DNA of 64,000 nucleotides from Sparassis latifolia (GCA_018466975.1 CM031559.1:744001-808000); one strand, 5' to 3'; positions 11,747 through 23,117 are shown, counted from the stretch's first letter. Translations and numbers: made by a program. Notes: generated from the letters alone by a model not told the origin.

Positions 11747-14700
11747 CTACACATTGTGGCTACCGGGGCGAAAGGCGGTAAAGACCATGGTGGAGTCGAC
11801 CTTCTCTCGGAATGCGTCCAGAGACTTCACCACCAGTGAGGTTTCCTCTCTCGCCGTTGCCACCTCCTTCCCCACCTTCTTCACTTCATCCAAAGCGGAC
11901 GTCGCCACCGCCATCGAATCCTCTTTGGCGAGCACCAACTCCATCTCCAGCTTGCTCACTTGAGCGATCACCTCTGCCGCCGAAGACCTGAGCTCCTTCT
12001 CCATGCTGTCTGACCGCGCTGCCTGGAGCTCCATCGAATGACGGAGGTCGGCCAATTCACCCTGCAGCTTCTTGATGTCTGCCTGGTTCACCGTCTGGTT
12101 CACGCCTTGCTCCAACCTGTTGACCTTCTCCTTGAGCTCTGGCAGGCAATGTCGCTGGGCGACGAGGTCCGCCACTGTCAACTTCACGCTCTCCTGAAGC
12201 TCGATGGTGACCGGCCTGCGAAACTCCTCCATCGCCAACTTGACCTCTTCGCAAATGCTCCGGGCATTTTCTTGAAGCGCGGATGGCGGGTTGATTCGCT
12301 GCAGTGCCACTGTGATCTCCACCTTGATGGTGTTGAGGTCCACCATCCTCTCCTGGAATTGGACTTCCATCTCATCCTTGTGTGCCAGGAACTCCTGTCG
12401 CAACTTGGCACAATTTGCGCAGTCATCGTTGGATGACTGCGAGGTTTCTTCACCACTGGGGGTGTCGCATTCGTTCGATGGAGCAGGACTTCCTGTAGAC
12501 ACTCGCTGGACATCACGCAAGTGGGGTGCTGTATCCCTGGTCAGCACTGCATGGATTCGACCCTGTGGCAGGTGCACTCACCCTTGCTGGTCGGAGGCAC
12601 TGCTCTGAGGCGATTCACCTTTGCATCCCTTTTCACCTCCACCTCCTTCTTTGCTGCCTTGCGGTCCAATGTGGTGCCCTTCTTTGCTGGCCTTCACCCT
12701 CCATCGACGTGTCCCGCCTTCACCAATGTGGAGGACTTCGCTCTCTTCGACACCTTGGATACGTCCAGGGAGGGCGTCACCTCCTGTGCCACCTCGGCAG
12801 CTCCTGCGCTCATCTCGTGGGGCGTCAGCAGTGAACGCCGCCGATCATCGTGTGGCCGCTCCAAGGACGCGTGCTGTTTCATGGTTACATCGACTCCAGC
12901 TGCGAGAAAATGTCCTGCTTACCTCATCCTCTGCCACCTCTGCCTGAAACTCTGGCACATCCTCTGGTTCATCGGCGACTGGTGTCAGCATGCGCTTGCT
13001 GCTGCTAGCTTGCAGCGGAGCAGCTGGCCCTGTTTGGAAGGCCATAGCCTGCACTGCCTCCATTGCCAGCCTGGCTGCTTCCTCCATACCATCGCCTTCC
13101 ACCAGAGGCGTCTTGGCTGCTGCCTTCCAAGCATTTGCCTTTGCCTTCCTGGTGATCATGGGCACCATTGGGCCCGAGCGACCTCTCATCGCCACCCTTG
13201 TTGTCTGCCCGCCCTCCTTCACAACAGACTTGGCAGGCGGGACCTCATTCGCCTCACATACTGAGGTCCTGGTGACCTCGCCATCATCTTGCGCACCTGA
13301 GTTTTGGCTCCTCACCGGCTTTGGCTTGGGTCCTGACTTCTTACCTTCGCCAGGTTTTGCGACCGCACCAGAATTGGCAGGCGCACCAGACTTGGAGACC
13401 TCACCAGAGTTGGCGACCTCGCCAGAGTTTGAGGGAGCCATGGCTCCAGTGGCAGTGGCGGACTTGGTGGCACGCTTGGACTTCGACGATTTCTCCACCG
13501 AGGCCTCACCTTCAGGGTTGGCTTCATTGGGCATGGCAGTCACCTTCTGCTTCATTGCCTCGACCTCCTCGCCACCCTTGACCTTGGAGCTGGATGCTAC
13601 AGCATTGCGCGTCTTGGTCTTCTTCAGCGGCTTGCGCTTCAACGCTCCCATGACCATTGGTTCTGCACCGTCAGGCTCATCGGAGTCGACCTTGACATCA
13701 TATGAAGGTGGCGACATCGGCAGTGGCTTGCCCTCTACCACCAGCACTGCGCACATCTCTTGGAACTCATGCTGTGCAGTGTGTGAGTTTCCTCGCAGGA
13801 ACACGCTGTCCGTGTTCCTTGGCGCGATGCTGCAACTGACACCTCGTGCTGCACATTCGAGGCAGCGACTGAAGTTGGCGGTGTTGAGCTTGCATGGCCA
13901 CTCTTTCTCCTTGCAGCCAACACAAGGGACGAGCTGCAGGAACATTAGCACAAGTCAATGTCTGACAAGATCATTACTCACCGAATCTGTTGCATGTGCC
14001 CACATGAAGTCAGACATGCGGGTGGACATCTTTTTCCACATGTCCTTCTGCGACACCATCACCTTCGCCTTCACCGTCGCCTTCTCCTTCGCCATCACCT
14101 TCCCCTTCGCTGTCACCTTCCCCTTCGCCATCGCCTTTGCCTTTCCCTTTGCCTTTACCTTCGGTCCAACATGAGGTGACGCCATGATCCTCGTTGTCTG
14201 TTTGACAGGTTTGGCAGGGGCGTTCGTCTTTGCAACACCGGCGTTAGAGTCCCCTGCGGTCTTGGCGGGTAGATTGGAAGGCAGCACTGGAGTCTCATCT
14301 TCACTTTCGATGAACTACTTGCTCTTGTATTCCTTCATTGCGCGCTTCTTCTTTGGCGGCTTGACGGTCGGTACTTTCTCTTCATCGCTTGACTCCTTCG
14401 CCTTCCTCTTCCCACTGTTCTTCATGCTCACCTTCGAGCCCTCCACCTCGGTCTGCGCCATCCTCTTCTGCGCACGCTGCGCTCGACCAAAGGTGGTCGG
14501 GGCCTCGCCTTTCTCCTTTGTGACCTCGATCGGCTTCATCTGCTTCGCCTTCAGAGCCACCTCCTCATTCTCACTCTCCTCACTCTACTCCGTGATGACG
14601 GCCTTGCACTTTCAGAATGGTGGGGCAGCTGGCGAGATCGATGTTGGTCTGGCAGTTGGCAGAGCAGGCGATGCCGCATCAACCTCGATGGATTTGGGCT

Positions 14701-15713
14701 GGCCTGCACATGGCACGTCTTCTGCCATCTCATCGTCATCATCTTTGTCGGCATCGTCATCCTCATCACCGTCATCATTGTCAGCATCATTGTCATCCTC
14801 GCCCTCCTGCTCCTCTCCTCTCCCTCTCCCTCTCCCTCTCCTCTCTCCCTCTCCTCTCCTCTCCTCTCCCTCTCTCCTCTCCCTCTCCTCTCTCTCTCCT
14901 CTCCTCTCCTCTCCTCTCCCTCTCCCTCTCCCTCTCCCTCTCCCTCTCCTCTCCCTCTCCTCTCCCTCTCCTCTCCTCTCCCTCTCCCTCTCTCTCCCTC
15001 TCCCTCTCCTCTCTCATCGCATGGGCCGCCTTCTCCTGCACCTTCTCCTTGCTCTTTCCCTTTCCCTTGTCCTCCTCGCCTCCACGTGGACGATACGATC
15101 ACCCATCATACCTGTTCTGGCATTGTTGTTAGCTCTCTCCTTGCCTTTCCCCTTGGTGACAAGGTCCCCGGTCCCCAGGTCCTCTGCGCCACATCCCTGG
15201 GTGTCGTCATCGGCTGGCACATTGCCCAAGCCAGCCACTGGCATACTCTTCACCGGTGGCAGCTTGCGCTATGAATCTGGTGCAGTCAGTGTGTCACTCG
15301 ACGCCTTACAATGCTTGTGACTCACCTTCAGTCCACCACTGCCTTCCCAGGTCCTCACACTCCCCATACTTGCGCACAGCCAGAGGGTACCTCTTGTATA
15401 TCCTCTCATCGTCATTTGATATGTGGTCCAGCCACACCAGGGCCTTCTGCTGATATGCCCGGGTGAATTCCAGCAACGCGCTGATGACAATGCCAGGCAT
15501 CCTCAAGGGCTGCGGGAAACTCTTTTCAAGCCAACTCTGTGTGGCATATGCAGTGAGTGCATGCGAGACCTTCGACCGATGACTTACCACTTTGAGGTAA
15601 ATTCTCGTCTCCCAGTCCGGATAGCGAGGGTCGTTCTGGCGAGGTGCCGCTGCAACAATGGCCGTCAGTCGCGCGACCTGCAGAACATAGTTGGGGTCGA
15701 TATCCAGAGGCAT
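11747..15713 (-). CDS. Long hypothetical protein with Cys-rich motif and C-terminal coiled coil; reading frame disturbed by a GA microsatellite
   Basis: Reading from 15713 down, exon 1 encodes [20 protein letters not shown] with a globular helical segment. A Lys/Glu-rich middle follows (15.25-14.0 kb), including [23 protein letters not shown] repeats. The next exon starts about 13935 with a cysteine cluster C-x2-C-x5-C-x8-C-x2-C-x5-C ([14 protein letters not shown].. [12 protein letters not shown]). After another linker the C-terminal exon (to 11747) is a long coiled coil rich in Leu/Glu/Lys heptads, about 190 residues. Intron examples are an approximately 50-nt GTGAGT..CAG before the Cys motif and GTAAGC..CAG near 12895-12940. 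Near 14570-14640 the acidic frame meets two stops. I read it as one gene, but two adjacent genes are possible. Confidence 0.5.
14808..15015. repeat. CTCTCC/CTCCCT microsatellite, about 200 bp
   Basis: A pure pyrimidine tract on the plus strand made of CTCTCC and TCCCTC units. On the minus strand it encodes Glu/Arg/Gly runs. Length changes that are not multiples of three would switch between this frame and the acidic frame ([19 protein letters not shown]) that follows it. Confidence 0.95.
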
Positions 15714-16054
15714 GGTGAGCTTGGCAGAAGAAAGTGTGAGGGTGTTTAAAAGCAGAGGTTGCAGTACAGCGGAGGTGGAGCAGACGACGCTATAAGCTGG
15801 CAGACGCGATCTGCACCAAGTTCAACTTCACACGCCACGTGACCACGTGCTTTGCACGTGATCACTGGACTTGCACGATTTCTCAAGTCTCTCAAGGTCA
15901 GTGTGACCTGCCGCAAGTTCTCATGGCTCCCAACAGTAAGTTCTATTGCTCTCCTTGTGGAATCTGACTCCTTTGTGACATTATCTGACCTTTCTATGTC
16001 ATATCAATCCCCTTTCTACAACTGATCTCCCGCGATCCAGGACTGATCGAAGAC
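15714..16054. promoter_or_regulatory. Divergent promoter region with three CACGTG E-boxes
   Basis: This 341-bp gap separates the minus gene starting at 15713 from the plus gene starting near 16055. CACGTG occurs at 15836-15841, 15844-15849 and 15855-15860, three copies within 25 bp. CACGTG is the classical core for bHLH factors. A TATAAG at 15791 could serve the minus gene. The regulatory role is inferred from position and clustering. Confidence 0.45.
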
Positions 16055-17017
16055 TTGTCTGCTCGCCACAATCTACCTGCCATGGCCAGTGACGCAAAAC
16101 CTCCTGACATGCTGGACATTATGATGGGCAAGTTGGATGAGGAGGATAGTATCGCTGAGCCTCGTCATCCACTCATTTCGGATCTCCTTGACTCTCCTCA
16201 ATCTGCTCAGATATCCTTGCCTCTCCACTCTGCTTCTCAGACACCCATCGCACCTCACCGCACTACCCCATCCCTGGCGGCTCCATTTGCGCCATCCAAC
16301 TCGCCACATGAGCATCTCCACTGCCACACCTCACCAAAGGTACAGGTGTCATCTGGATCTGTGGCGCCTGTGGAGGGAAGTCACACACTTATTCCTGACC
16401 CTCTGGTGCCAGCTTAGGATGAAAGTCATGGCAGTTCGCCAATTCATAGGCGTGCACTCATCTCAGATTCCACCCCCACTGCGCCCGGTGGAATGTTCGA
16501 CTTTGACACTCCTGGCATCTCGCCAATCCCTCGATGCACCCTGTTGGAAGCTACTCCCCTTCCTCCACCAGCTCACCCTTTCGACTTTCGCACTCCTGAT
16601 ACCTCCCAACTCCCTTAACGATCGCTCATCGCTGAGCCCCTTGACGCTACACCACGTCCGTCCATCCACTTCGATAGTCAAGCAAGTACGCCGATGGCGA
16701 GGCGCATGCTGGTGGACGAGACACTTGACGTGGAACCAGTGCCAAAACTGTTGGACTTTGACAATAGTCCTCCCGCCACGCCAGGACGACGGCGAGCTCT
16801 GGTGATAGACAGCCCTGGCACGATGCCTGTGCGTAGCCAGGTCCGGTGGCTAAATAGTCCCAGTGCTTCGCCTCCAAAGAGGCGGCCTTTGTTGGACGAT
16901 GTTTTAAGTCCACCGCCTCTGCCATCGGCACCCTCTCACGCGCCAGCTCGCACTTTCGATGACAGCAATTTCCGCCATGATGCACCTGTCATTCACTATA
17001 TGAAAGGCCAGTTGTGA
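16055..17017 (+). pseudogene. Hypothetical Pro/Ser-rich protein with repeated F/L-D-F-x-TP motifs, two in-frame stops
   Basis: One frame runs from MSARHNLPAMASDAKPPD to IHYMKGQL. It encodes a disordered protein with repeated short modules (FDFDTPGISPIPR, FDFRTPDTSQLP, LDFDNSPPATPGRRR). It is interrupted by TAG at 16415-16417 and a TAA near 16616, and the same frame carries the motif repeats on both sides of each stop. Both stops fit single C-to-T changes of CAG and CAA glutamine codons. The motif repetition suggests linear docking motifs, but no function is known. An inverted-repeat element follows directly at 17032. Confidence 0.5.
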
Positions 17018-17031
17018 GCCACACCTTTGTA

Positions 17032-17780
17032 TACAATATTCCCAGTTGACTGGGGGAGAAATTGTGCACAACCTGGCCACCATTGTAATGAGCACATTGT
17101 AAATATATTGTACACATTATTGGCCAGATTGTACATGCATTGTAGATATATTGTACACATTATTAACAAGATTGTACATGCATTGTGCACATTGTATACA
17201 AAATAAAGTTACACTCAGCCAGGATTGAACCCCTGACCTGCCGGCACATGCTTACATAAGCCAATATTATATACACTTTCCCACTAAGCCATTCTGCCAT
17301 GCTATTTATTTAGCCTTAATTGTATACAAGGCTACTATCTATGCTAAGAGATATTATAATGCCTTGTAATGACTACTACATTCCACTTATTACATAATCT
17401 AATCCTCTACTAATAGAGATTGAACTTTTATAATAGCTTTATTACAACATATTTTAGCACCTTTGGCATAAATAGTAGCCTTGTATACAATTAAGGCTGA
17501 AAAAATAGCATGGCCGAGTGGCTTAGTGGGAAAGTGTGTATATAATGTTGGCTTATGTAAGCATGTGTCGGCAGGTTAGGGGTTCAATCCTGGCTGAGTG
17601 TAACTTTATTTTGTATACAATGTGCACAATGCATGTACAATCTTGTTAATAATGTGTACAATATATCTACAATGCATGTACAATCTGGCCAATAATGTGT
17701 ACAATATATTTACAATGTGCTCATTACAATGGTGGCCAGGTTGTGCACAATTTCTCCCCCAGTCAACTGGGAACATTGTA
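17032..17780. mobile_element. Foldback element (~340-bp inverted repeats) carrying a tRNA-like sequence in each arm
   Basis: The two arms (about 17032-17370 and 17450-17780) are near-perfect reverse complements, starting TACAATATTCCCAGTTGACT and ending with the matching complement. They leave only about 80 bp of unique centre. The ends lie in TGTATACA; a TA duplication (17030-17031 and 17781-17782) fits mariner-type insertion, but the palindromic end makes this ambiguous. No protein is encoded. Multiple TTGTACA/TGTACAA steps are spaced along each arm. It separates two small plus-strand genes (16.0-17.0 and 17.8-18.3 kb). Confidence 0.85.
17503..17600 (+). other. tRNA-derived sequence with Pol III A and B boxes inside the right inverted repeat
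   Basis: TGGCCGAGTGG at 17511-17521 is a full match to the A-box consensus TRGYNNARNNGG. GGTTCAATCC at 17581-17590 is one change from the B-box GGTTCGAATCC/GGTTCGANTCC core. The spacing of about 60 bp suits a class II (Leu/Ser-like) or intron-containing tRNA. The acceptor and T stems do not pair cleanly, so it is not called a functional tRNA. The left arm has the reverse-complement copy (B box at 17222-17231) with a degenerate A box. Confidence 0.6.
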
Positions 17781-17840
17781 TACATAGAGGGTGCCTACTA
17801 GTGGAAAGGCAGCATCGAGCCAGTCACTGTTACTTCCAGG

Positions 17841-18282
17841 ATGCCAAGTCTGGCAGCACTTCCAGATGAGCTGCCGATCCATTGTCCCACCCATTGGGAA
17901 CAGGTTCCAGGCTTATTCCCAGATATCACACAGCTGCTGCCAATGGCAGTCCCTGGAGAGACGAATGCCGCTTCTGGCTCACAAGTGGCCCACCTCGGTA
18001 GATCATTTGCACAGATCGCAGCAGAGGCAGACAGTTCTAGTGAGTACATCTCTGGCAACCTTCAGTCTGATCTTGACCTTATTCATAGTGGACGATGACG
18101 AAGGTGATAGCTTTGTGGTTAGTCGTTGTTGCGCCATGTTGCGGGAGTGCATTGTACGTCTTCAGCATGAGCTTAACCTCACTGAGGATATGCACGTTGC
18201 GAACCTCAATGCCAGCTTGACCGTGTTCCAAATGGGGTACATTCTGAGGGACATTCGTGGCAAGGTGTATCGCAGCAACTGA
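17841..18282 (+). CDS. Small hypothetical two-exon protein
   Basis: Exon 1 encodes MPSLAALPDELPIHCPTHWE through to FAQIAAEADSS. A 49-nt intron (GTGAGT..CATAG, ending about 18088) joins it to VDDDEGDSFVVSRCCAMLRE, a helical segment ending GYILRDIRGKVYRSN. The splice gives one open frame of about 130 residues. No family is recognised. It may once have been continuous with the Pro/Ser-rich gene upstream, separated by the foldback insertion (inference). Confidence 0.5.
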
Positions 18283-18359
18283 ACTAGTGTCTTTGAGCAT
18301 TCTGGTGTTAGCAATATATGACCGCTATGTAACAGCTTATATACCAGTACAAAATGGAT

Positions 18360-19375
18360 ACATTCACTTCTGCATCACTAAGCTCTAAAGCCCATCGCTC
18401 CTCCAGTGTACTCTTGAGATGGGCAGACTGCACTCGCCATTACCAAGGCATGTTGTTGCCAGCAATTGGCCCATCCCCAAAGGACCTGAGTGAGAGCTTC
18501 ACTGCATGGGAATATTGCTCCACCAGCAAAGGGCCCACTGCCAAGGGTCAGAGGGTTGGCCATCGCCAAGCCGTGTTTTCGCCACCAATTGGCCCTCCGC
18601 CATGAGTGCTGGTGAGTGATGGGCCCACCGCCAAAGGTCAGAGGGTTGGCGATCACCAGAGCACATCATCACCACCAATGCGCCTGGAAACTGCAGGGCT
18701 GTATGTGATAATGGGCCCATTAGTGGCGATGACATATCCTGGTGATTGTCAACCCACTGGGTTTGGCGGTGGGCCGATTTCTGGTGATAACATGCTCTGG
18801 CATTGGCCAACCCTCTGACCTTTGGCAGTGGGCCGATTGCTGGTGGAAACATGTCCTGGTGATGACCTATCTCATGGGTGCTTGCAGTAAGGCCCTCACT
18901 GAGGGTGCTTTGGTGATGGGCCGATTGCTGGCGATAACATGCTCTGGCAATCATCAACCCTCTAACCTTTGGCGGTGGGCCTATCCTTCAGGTCACACTC
19001 TGGGCGATCGGCCCACTGCTCATTCATCATACTCTGGCGGTGGGCCCATTGCTCAGACAAACATGCTCTGGCCATGGCCAACACTCTGACCTTTGGCGGT
19101 GGGCCCATCCGTCATCTTACACTTGTGGTGATGGGCCCACTGCTCATTGATCATACTTTGGCAGTGGGCCCATCGATGGCGATAACATGCTCTGGCGTCG
19201 GCCCACCCTCTGACCTGTGGCGGTGGGCCCATTGCTTAATGGTTACAACACTGTAATATGCCCTGCTAGTGGGCCGAGCACTGGGAGAAGAACACTAGTG
19301 GTGGGCCCACTGCTGGTATCCCACACATGAAAGATATGGGCCCACTGCTGGTAGAGGTCAATATGGTGACAATGG
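18360..19375. repeat. Degenerate GGCGGTGGGCC / ACATGCTCTGGC repeat field
   Basis: Irregular repeats of GGCGGTGGGCCCAT, ATGGGCCCACTGCT, ACATGCTCTGGC and CCAACCCTCTGACCTTTGGC occur every 35-70 bp. They are related to the minisatellite at 3.4-4.4 kb but far less regular. Open frames across the field on both strands only reflect the repeat; no gene is called. Confidence 0.75.
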
Positions 19376-19455
19376 GCCGATGTCCGCTGGCTGTCCAGTT
19401 CATGACAATGTCAGGGTAAATGGGAGTTCAGTTCAGGTAACATGACTGAAAGGTG
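19374..19455. repeat. Right copy of the ~80-bp direct repeat
   Basis: Same orientation and nearly the same sequence as 4405-4488. It ends at ACATGACTGAA, beyond which sequence character changes sharply to G/T-rich. Confidence 0.8.
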
Positions 19456-21720
19456 TGATCAAAGAATTGTGGGGTGAGGTGGAGGGTGTATGACGGGCAG
19501 TCATCGGGGTCTTCTAATGCAGTTTCAATTGCTGTTAGATAGTCTATATGGGTAGGATGTCGCGCAGTGAGCGGGTGCGAGAATTATGTACATTTTAGTA
19601 TTGGTTTCAGGGATGGGAGAGGGACATGTGTCTTACCGCGCGGTGGAGGGAATTGATTTTCTGTGTTCGCTGTTCTACTCGGGCGTTGTGAGAATGCTGA
19701 GAGGTTAACAGTTCAGTGTGCTGCTTACGTGGTGCGTTCGTCGTGGTTGTCAGGTAGACGCGGTATGAGATCGGGTCGGATCGTCGGTTGCATGCATTCC
19801 GTGGGGTCGTTGCTTTTCTCGCTGTTGTAGTGGGTCCTCATCGCGCCTCGTGGGGGGTGACAGCGACTCGTTGACATTCACGGTTCAGCGAGAGGGGCTG
19901 GCGGGAGTGCATCAGATAAGCTTTAAGAGCTCATTCCTGCGTTCTCTGTTTGCAGGTTATGTTGTGCTGACCCAGGTTGCAGATGGGTGAGTTTGTGTAT
20001 TGTGACTTACCTGTGTTGTATGAGGTAGGAGCGTCGGGTGTAGTGTCATGGTACACAATGGTTGTACTCGGTGTATTTGGGTCTAGATTGAGCACGAGGT
20101 ATACACGTGTATCTAAAATTCTGGGCGCGGATTTCACGTGTGGGGTCTGGACTCAGATTTGAGACATGTGACTTACATCTATCGCCGAGCCAATGGGAGT
20201 CTCTGGCCTTACGTCCATGGTGGGGATTTCTGACATTGCAATAGGCTGGATCTGCCCAGTCGAGATGGGTTGATATGTAGAAGGTCTCACAGCATGAGGT
20301 TTCGAGTACCCTGAAGGTGATATGACAATCTCCGAGGCGCAGGATGCTGGTGATGATGCCTCTGCCATATCGTCCTACTCTGAGCTGACATCCTATTGCA
20401 AGGGGTATGTATGTGGGGAGGGCGACTCGCTATGGACGGGTACGTGATGGTTTCCCGATTGGCTTATGGATCCATACTGTTATTGTACCAGAGAAGGTTT
20501 CGAGGAGGGGGGGGGTTGAAGATGACTTCTTCATTCAAGGAACCATCTGGGGCCAGGTCGGAGGAGTGTGGGAGAGGGATGCGGGAGTTGTCTGTTATAG
20601 AGATTGGTGCGACGGGTTCATGTGAGAGTAGGGGTGAGGATGGTTTCGGTGGGCTGAAGAAGAAGGATGGGATCCATGGGGAGGATGGACGATTTTGTGG
20701 GCTCATCGTGGTGGTATGGGGGTTTTCCATTGGGGTGTGTTTCTGGTCGGTCAATCCTTTTAGTGATTTATTGGGTGTTTATGTTGCCGACATCTTGTTG
20801 AGTTTGACGTGAAGGGGGGGTGGGATCTGGTTTGGGCACGTGTGTACAAAAACATAGAGTATTCGTTTGGTATGGGTTTAGTGTGGCGGTCGCAAGGGTA
20901 GGTACTTGGATTATTAAGGGTTTTGTAGTATAATACTGGAGCGATCTGTAGGTTGGTCGTTGCGGATCTTCATGTTTTGCTTATGTCATCTGATTGCTTA
21001 TTTTGGTAATTGTTGACTGGTGACGTGGCCTGCATCGGTGGTGATGTGTCTATGTTGGTGGTAGGAGTGGGGATAGTTTTAGTACCTTGTTTTGTGCTTT
21101 GTTGTCTGGCGGGTTATTGTATTATGGTGTATGGTATTTACATCACACTGTGGTGTGTCTAATTTTTCCGGGTGTGGAGGGCCTGGTATGGCCAGCGGTA
21201 TGGTGGCCGCAGCTCGGTGTGAGCTTTCATCATGATGAATGATGTCTGAAGTATCTAGTCCAGGGGGTTTGGCATAGGGAACAGGTAGTGCATCTGCGAG
21301 CTGTCTGAATTATGGTTAGACGGACCTTGTGTTGTGTTTTGCAGATTGCATTCTGTTTGGGTGTTTGCCCTAGCCTTTTGCGATTTTCTTCTTCTTCTTC
21401 TGCACCCGTTCGCTTCCCTCTTGCGGAGGTACTAGTCCCCTGGACCACGTAGAGGTTGGTGCAGGCTGGTCTTGTGGTGGGGACCGCCAGGGGCCAGCAT
21501 TCCTTCTCTCTTACTCCATGCTTTTGTTTCAGAGTGCAGAAGAGTGTAACCCTGAAATAGGGTCATGACACAGCTTCTTCCAGACTCCCTCACACCTTCA
21601 TTGCTGCTTCAAATCTCCCTGTATGCACACAACGAAGGTACGCTAGATTAGCTAGTGCTCTAGGATATTCAATACTTATCGGATCTCCCTGTATGCACGC
21701 AACGAAGAGATTCTGTTCCT
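19456..21720. other. G/T-rich strand-asymmetric stretch without a supported gene
   Basis: The plus strand is visibly rich in G and T and poor in A and C over about 2 kb. The minus strand therefore gives Pro/Ser/Thr/His-rich open pieces (for example 20754-20464 and 20368-20153) that never join into a convincing gene. Two copies of ATCTCCCTGTATGCAC.CAACG lie 70 bp apart at 21613 and 21683. A decayed gag-like gene on the minus strand is possible but I see no diagnostic motif. Confidence 0.4.
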
Positions 21721-21722
21721 GT

Positions 21723-22920
21723 TCACATCTCCGAGTGATTGCCGGTAGCGCGCTGGCTTCCACTAGCATCTAAGCATGTACGGAGGAGATATCGGTACAA
21801 TACACCAGGATCACAATTTAGCTCAAGGGTCCATCTTGACAATAGTACCGGATGCGACAAGCCGATGGTTTGTAGCATCCCAGATCTATGCAGTACTTTC
21901 AGAACGTCTGCCACCTAGAAAACATATCAGCGAAGGTAACGAACCTCAGTCCGCGCTGTCAAGACGCGTTTTCCCCAGGATGTTGTTGTGCCCACAATTT
22001 CAAGCTTCGCACCACTGGATATGGTGGAGATCACATTGACGACCAAAACAATGTGTGTGAGAGTAGCGTGAGCTCACGGATGCGTTCCTCTGTGATAAAC
22101 AACGTTAATGGCTTGGGTGACCTGTTTGGGGTACACCGAGGCTCTATTCTCTTGCTTCGCGCAGTGGATCTTGAACATTCCATAGGCCGCAAGCACCATA
22201 CCTGAGCAACTGTACTAGAGGGTCAGTAAGGATTCCTCAGAAAGTATGAACGGTAAGACATGGACACATCTACCAAGAACGCGGTGCATCCCCATGAAGA
22301 CCACCTCTGGGATTCAACATATCTGCAATAAGTAAAGGGAGGGCTCAGTCAGGAACACGGGCGAAGGTAGCACGAACGTCAAAATGCACCATGTTCCATT
22401 TTAAGTCTCAAGACGACGCGCGTGTAGTCCTTTCCGTCCTCGGGCGTTGGTGGACCGATATATCCATGAATTTCGTCCTTTTCAGTATCTCGTGGCCAAA
22501 GGCTCCTTGGGTAGAGACATACGGAACCAACTCTGTGAGTCGCTCTACCATCTCTGGGAACAGATTGGTGCGCATCTCCTTAAAGTCTACCTTCCAGGTG
22601 GATCTAGGTCCACTTCTGGACAACAACGACATGGTGAACAGAAATTGATTGGGCATGAGAAGCAGAAAACTGGCACTTATACCCTCGCCCAGTTCAGCGC
22701 CTAATAACCCGTAGGGAATTCGGCCTGCACATGAATCGAACATAACTACCATTTGCAGTTTCTTTCAAGATCGCGCAGTTTCACGCCATGTATATTTGAG
22801 ATGGACAAGCAGAGCTGCTAGTCCTCCAAAGGCAGTTGTCGAGAAGAGAACGCTGACCGCAGCCGCGAATTAGCATCTGGCATGCACTCAACACTAGGCA
22901 AGATCAAGAGAGGCGCAACT
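21723..22920 (-). pseudogene. Unidentified relict, minus strand, partly hydrophobic
   Basis: A minus-strand segment reads VLFSTTAFGGLAALLVHLKY, has a possible 39-nt intron, then FDSCAGRIPYGLLGAELGEG and SASFLLLMPNQFLFTMSLL, which look like membrane helices. It continues to about 22408. Lower pieces (about 21914-21723) are short and out of frame. No family recognised; it could be part of a membrane protein gene broken by several frame changes. Confidence 0.25.
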
Positions 22921-23117
22921 GAAAGTTTTTTGACCGCACCCTAAAAGTTTCGGGGACCCTGAGAACTGTGATTGCTATATATATATAGCCTTTCAGATTG
23001 GGAACATGCTGAACGGCCGCTGAGGAATTTCCAATGAACTCGGCATCTCTCAGCTTCCCGTACCACCAAAAGAATGAAAGATATGCTCCCAGATGTTATC
23101 TTCCCCTATGCTACATA

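Noticed and set aside
12521..14174. Long plus-strand open frames opposite the minus gene
   Set aside because: They mirror the Lys/Glu/Ala-rich coding strand and lack introns, motifs or sensible composition; the minus frames contain the Cys cluster and coiled coil.
14184..15320. 378-codon plus-strand frame rich in Ser/Pro/Leu
   Set aside because: It is produced by the CTCTCC microsatellite and its flanks on the antisense strand.
17503..17600. Functional tRNA-Leu or tRNA-Ser gene
   Set aside because: A and B boxes are good, but the acceptor and T stems do not pair properly and no clear anticodon loop is seen; called tRNA-like only.
22408..22752. Cytochrome P450 or transporter assignment for the hydrophobic relict
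   Set aside because: No heme-binding Cys motif, ExxR or MFS signature could be found; left unidentified.
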